Below, in pieces: positions 61,047 to 64,000 of a stretch of 64,000 bases of DNA; the stretch's first letter is position 1, and each line of letters starts with the position of its first letter. The notes below the pieces were generated by a model. It was given only the letters and a program-made list of their open reading frames with translations, made no database searches and was not told where the DNA came from. This DNA comes from Galerina marginata (lineage: Eukaryota > Basidiomycota > Agaricomycetes > Agaricales > Galerinaceae): assembly GCA_023014335.1 (NCBI GenBank), contig JAECYW010000003.1, positions 2,604,001 through 2,668,000 on the forward strand. The letters run 5' to 3'. The translations under genes and the position numbers were made by a program.

Positions 61047-61964
61047 ATCATACTCTGCGTCTCATATACCCGACTACAGAGATACCCTACACAGTGGAAG
61101 ATTTTCTAAACCTCCCTATCGAATCACGACTAGACAAGATGTACCAATTTAGTTGCGTAATGACGTGACCCTCCCTTTATTGCCCAAGGACGTAACTTGC
61201 TACTCCTGTCAGGTTCGTCTACTGTCTGTCTGTTGTGTTTTTCACTCTTAATGCCGCCATGAAGCAATCTTCTGGATAAATTCGTAACAACCCTTGCAGG
61301 CCTGCATTCAAATAATATTGAGCCTGTCCTTGTACATGTAACCGCGTCTTTCGAATGGTCAATCCAGCACCACACTGACAGCGACATCGACTTCGACTTC
61401 GAGTTGAGTAATGGCTAAAGGTCATATGATGTTCAATTCTCTTTTGAGGGACCGGTTGAGAATTGGAGAAGTGGGCACTGAAGGTACCATCGACGAAGCA
61501 AGGGTAAAAAGAGGGAGATATTCAGTTGGAACAACGGCCCGAAGAATGGCGCAGATGCTGCCATCAATTGCAACCCAACCACTTCCGTGTTCAGGCGACC
61601 ACACCCAATATTGTCCCCAGGAGTATTCCCAAAACTCCAAGGCATGACTACTCTTCTCACGCAGCTCCGTATGGATAGTTGTCGAACCAAAGGCCTTTCT
61701 CGGCATCAGCGTCGACGAAGCCGAATAGACTTGGCATTGAGCTGCTAGCTTGCAGTTGATTCGCGCTTCATAGAATCCAAAGCTCGTGTTCCAAGTTCAA
61801 AATCATCAAAAGTTCAGCATTGCGTCCTTGCTGATCCCATACGGTCAAACCGAGCCACAAGAAGCCCCTCAGAAACCTCTTTTGCATTTGTTCGAGAAAT
61901 TCAAGTACAGTTTGTTACAATTTTATTTTCTCCTCTGACTGTGTCAGTTTTAATCACCGCGGAA
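61047..61964. other. Convergent intergenic region, no gene seen
   Basis: About 0.9 kb between the PIG-A stop and the mannanase stop. Frames of 60-95 codons on both strands show no domain or consistent splicing. 3' UTRs of both neighbours are expected. Confidence 0.45.
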
Positions 61965-63576
61965 TCAGTTTTTGGCGTTCATGGAGGCTGCTGCGGACTT
62001 GACTGTGCTGAAGGTCGCCTCGGAGGTAGAGATACCGTTTCCATCATCAGGGGACTTATATCCTGATGGGAAGCTAGCGACGAATTGCCAGTACCTGCGA
62101 GGAAAGGAAATGATTGGACGACTCGTGTATCAATGGGAGAAGAACGTACTGGAATCCAGCGACTCCAGAGCTCAGAGCAGTGTTGAGCCAGCCTTGGACA
62201 ACGCCTTGACGGCCACTGCTGGATGTCCCAAATTCTTCGAGGACTACAGGCTTGTTGATGGATTTCGCCTTCGTCATATGCTGGGAGATCCAAGTGTTTC
62301 CCCAAGACGTCGTCTGGCCCCATGATCCAGGATACAAATGGATGGTGCCATAGTCGATCGTGCTGATCTTGAGGTTATTGGTCCAATCAATGCCTTCGCC
62401 ACCCTGGTATGGGTAGGTTGATCCGAAGCCGTCTGCAGCGGTAAACCAGCCCTCGTCGCCCATGGTCACCTATGGTAAAAGTGAGTAGGATTGACGCTCC
62501 AGGAAGCCAATGGGTTCTCACCATGTGATTCGAGTCCAGGGATTTTATGTAGGAGGATATTTGCTTTGCCCAGTTTGTAATCAGGGCTGTGTTGCAAGCG
62601 GACGACGCTCCTCTGTTGTCATCTCCAGTGCACCCTGTACTCGCGCATGACTGTCAATTACCGTTACAATGAGCGAACGACGGTCTTACTTGGCTCATTC
62701 ATCAACTCCCAAGCGAAAATCCCTGGCGAAGTTTTGTATCGGTTCACGAAAAAGCTGATGTACTTTTTGTAGGCAGCAATAATCTTCGCGTTACTGTAGA
62801 ACGTATCGTGCGTGCCAGAGCTTCCGACAATCTGCTGGATGTACAGACTAATGGATGGCCCCCAGTTTCCAATCATGGGTACAACAAGCCGAATATTATT
62901 GGCGACTGCGGCGTTGACGATGGGGTCCATGTGCTTCGCGAAGGCGGCGGCATTGGGTGTGTTGGTGCTGCCACTCCATGTCTGAAGCGCGTCGGAAGAA
63001 CTGCCTACGACATCGCTCCAAGCGAAAATGCGGAGAACGTGGAGGCCTGCAGAATTCATTTGGCTGAAGAGACTGTTCAGGTCGGTGGAGCTGAGACTAG
63101 TCGCCCAATAGCTATAGAGGTGAACGCAGCACAACATCAGTGCGTGTCGTCCGAAGAGCTGAAGAGCAAGCCTCACGCATTTGTTCCGCCAAAGAAGAAT
63201 GGCTTGCCGTTCAAAGTGAAGCCAGTACCAGATGCTCGGACGAAGCCTGTGGCGGCAGCTGGAGCCCGGTCAGCAATGTCCGCGACATCTGCACTATCTG
63301 CAAATGTGAGCCGTTAGTGGAGCGATACTATTATTATCAGCCAAAAAAAACCTGCCCGGAAGACATTGGGAGTAATTCTCATTCGACGCTGTGCAGGTTG
63401 ATCCAGCAACACAGGCAGTAGCGCCAGCTGAAAGAAAAACAATCAGAGCTGCGACTCTCGTCCATCGATACTAGGAACATACTAAAGTCTGTGCCGCCAC
63501 ACTGCCCGAAGAGTGGGGTTGCAAGCGCTTGCCTGGCGAGGACGGCGAGGACGACGAAAGCAGCTTCAATGCGCAT
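61965..63576 (-). CDS. Secreted endo-1,4-beta-mannanase (GH5) with N-terminal CBM1
   Basis: Extracellular enzyme cutting the mannan backbone of plant hemicellulose, consistent with a wood- or litter-decaying mushroom. The ATG at 63576 opens a signal peptide (MRIEAAFVVLAVLARQALA), followed by a fungal cellulose-binding CBM1 (GQCGGTDFTGATACVAGSTC, then YSQC), a short Ala/Pro linker, and the GH5 barrel: GFTLNGKPFFFGGTNAYW, VLRIFAWSDV, FAWELMNEPRC (acid/base Glu), HMVTMGDEGWF, GTIHLYPGSWG and KPVVLEEFGTS (nucleophile Glu), ending GFQYWQFVAS. Several introns interrupt the gene, one inside the CBM1; the last exon ends at TGA 61965-61967. GH5 subfamily 7 fits best. Residues are all present, so it should be active. 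Confidence 0.92.
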
Positions 63577-64000
63577 GATCGTAAGTGCTGACTTGCTTTT
63601 GAATTGCGGGTTTTTGGTCGACTAGGATGATTTCGGTCTTCATTTTATAGTGCGAAATTTGAAAATCGAATTGCATTTGAAGGTTGACGATCACGAGAGG
63701 GCCAGTTGTCTTCTCGTACCGACATAAACCCAGGTGTTCCAGTTGGTCCACTATCATATGGGCCTTTGTCGAATATATTGCCGTGCAGGCAAGTTGCAAA
63801 TGGTGTGTCCAATGACATAGTTCGACGGATAAATAAACCTTTGGTCTGTCAGTTGTACAGTTCAATGGAAGCTAGTGATGAATATCGGCGGCCGTAGCCT
63901 TGCAATTGGCGAAGATGTTGCAGAAGTAAACAAAGGAACGAGCGAAATTTATCCATCCATCTCAGGTCTAGTTCGATGTACTTGGCTTTCCCGTCTATTC
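63577..64000. promoter_or_regulatory. Upstream region of the mannanase gene
   Basis: 424 bp to the window edge. A TATA-like TATAAAATGAAG (minus strand, near 63640-63651) lies about 70 bp before the mannanase ATG. The 99-codon minus frame here has no support. Confidence 0.45.

Noticed and set aside
1..64000. CRISPR arrays, bacterial operons and ribosome binding sites
   Set aside because: The window is intron-rich eukaryotic DNA; no regularly spaced direct repeats of that kind are present.

Overview
The window is nuclear DNA of an agaric mushroom (Basidiomycota, Agaricales). Genes are dense and split by many 50-60 bp GT-AG introns. At 4996-5156 lies a 35-codon proprotein gene whose core reads IWGIGCNP, the octapeptide of alpha-amanitin, between two prolines. 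Its leader starts MFDTN rather than MSDIN, as in the Galerina precursor rather than the Amanita family. Together with an adjacent intact POPB-type prolyl oligopeptidase, this points to a deadly Galerina (G. marginata or a close relative). Species assignment is inference; the precursor and enzyme calls are read from the sequence.

Layout. 0.6-4 kb: proteasome ATPase RPT6 (-) and a multi-pass membrane protein, copy A (+). 5-11.6 kb: the toxin locus, with AMA1 (+), a flavin monooxygenase (-) and POPB (+, 18 exons). FMO and POPB diverge from a 0.9 kb shared promoter region. 11.7-13.1 kb: degenerate repeats and a small orphan gene (-). 13.6-15 kb: membrane protein copy B (+), with the same four intron positions and phases as copy A, so the toxin locus sits between two direct paralogues. 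15-32 kb: ordinary chromosome genes: MTH1-like Nudix hydrolase (-), BUR1/CDK9-type kinase (+), a SUZ12-like VEFS-box protein (+), a LIM protein (+), a MOV10/SDE3-like RNA helicase (-) and aminopeptidase P (-).

32-49.8 kb is gene-poor. It holds a 149-aa small protein (36.6 kb), a conserved-looking 255-aa low-complexity protein (39.5 kb), a 740-aa orphan built from phase-1 symmetric exons (43.3 kb), a decayed tandem duplication (47-48.2 kb) and an intron-containing tRNA-Arg(CCT). 49.8-64 kb: an SREBP-type membrane-anchored bHLH factor (-), an inverted-repeat element (54.6-55.5 kb), a kinase-like/zinc-finger/coiled-coil protein (-), PIG-A/GPI3 (+) and a secreted CBM1 endo-beta-mannanase (-).

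How the genes work together. In the known pathway the ribosomal AMA1 proprotein is cut and head-to-tail cyclised by POPB, then hydroxylated and cross-linked by oxygenases; the FMO here is the obvious local candidate for one step. No cytochrome P450 gene was recognised in the window, so the locus is not a self-contained pathway. The remaining genes are housekeeping or regulatory and show no visible link to toxin production.
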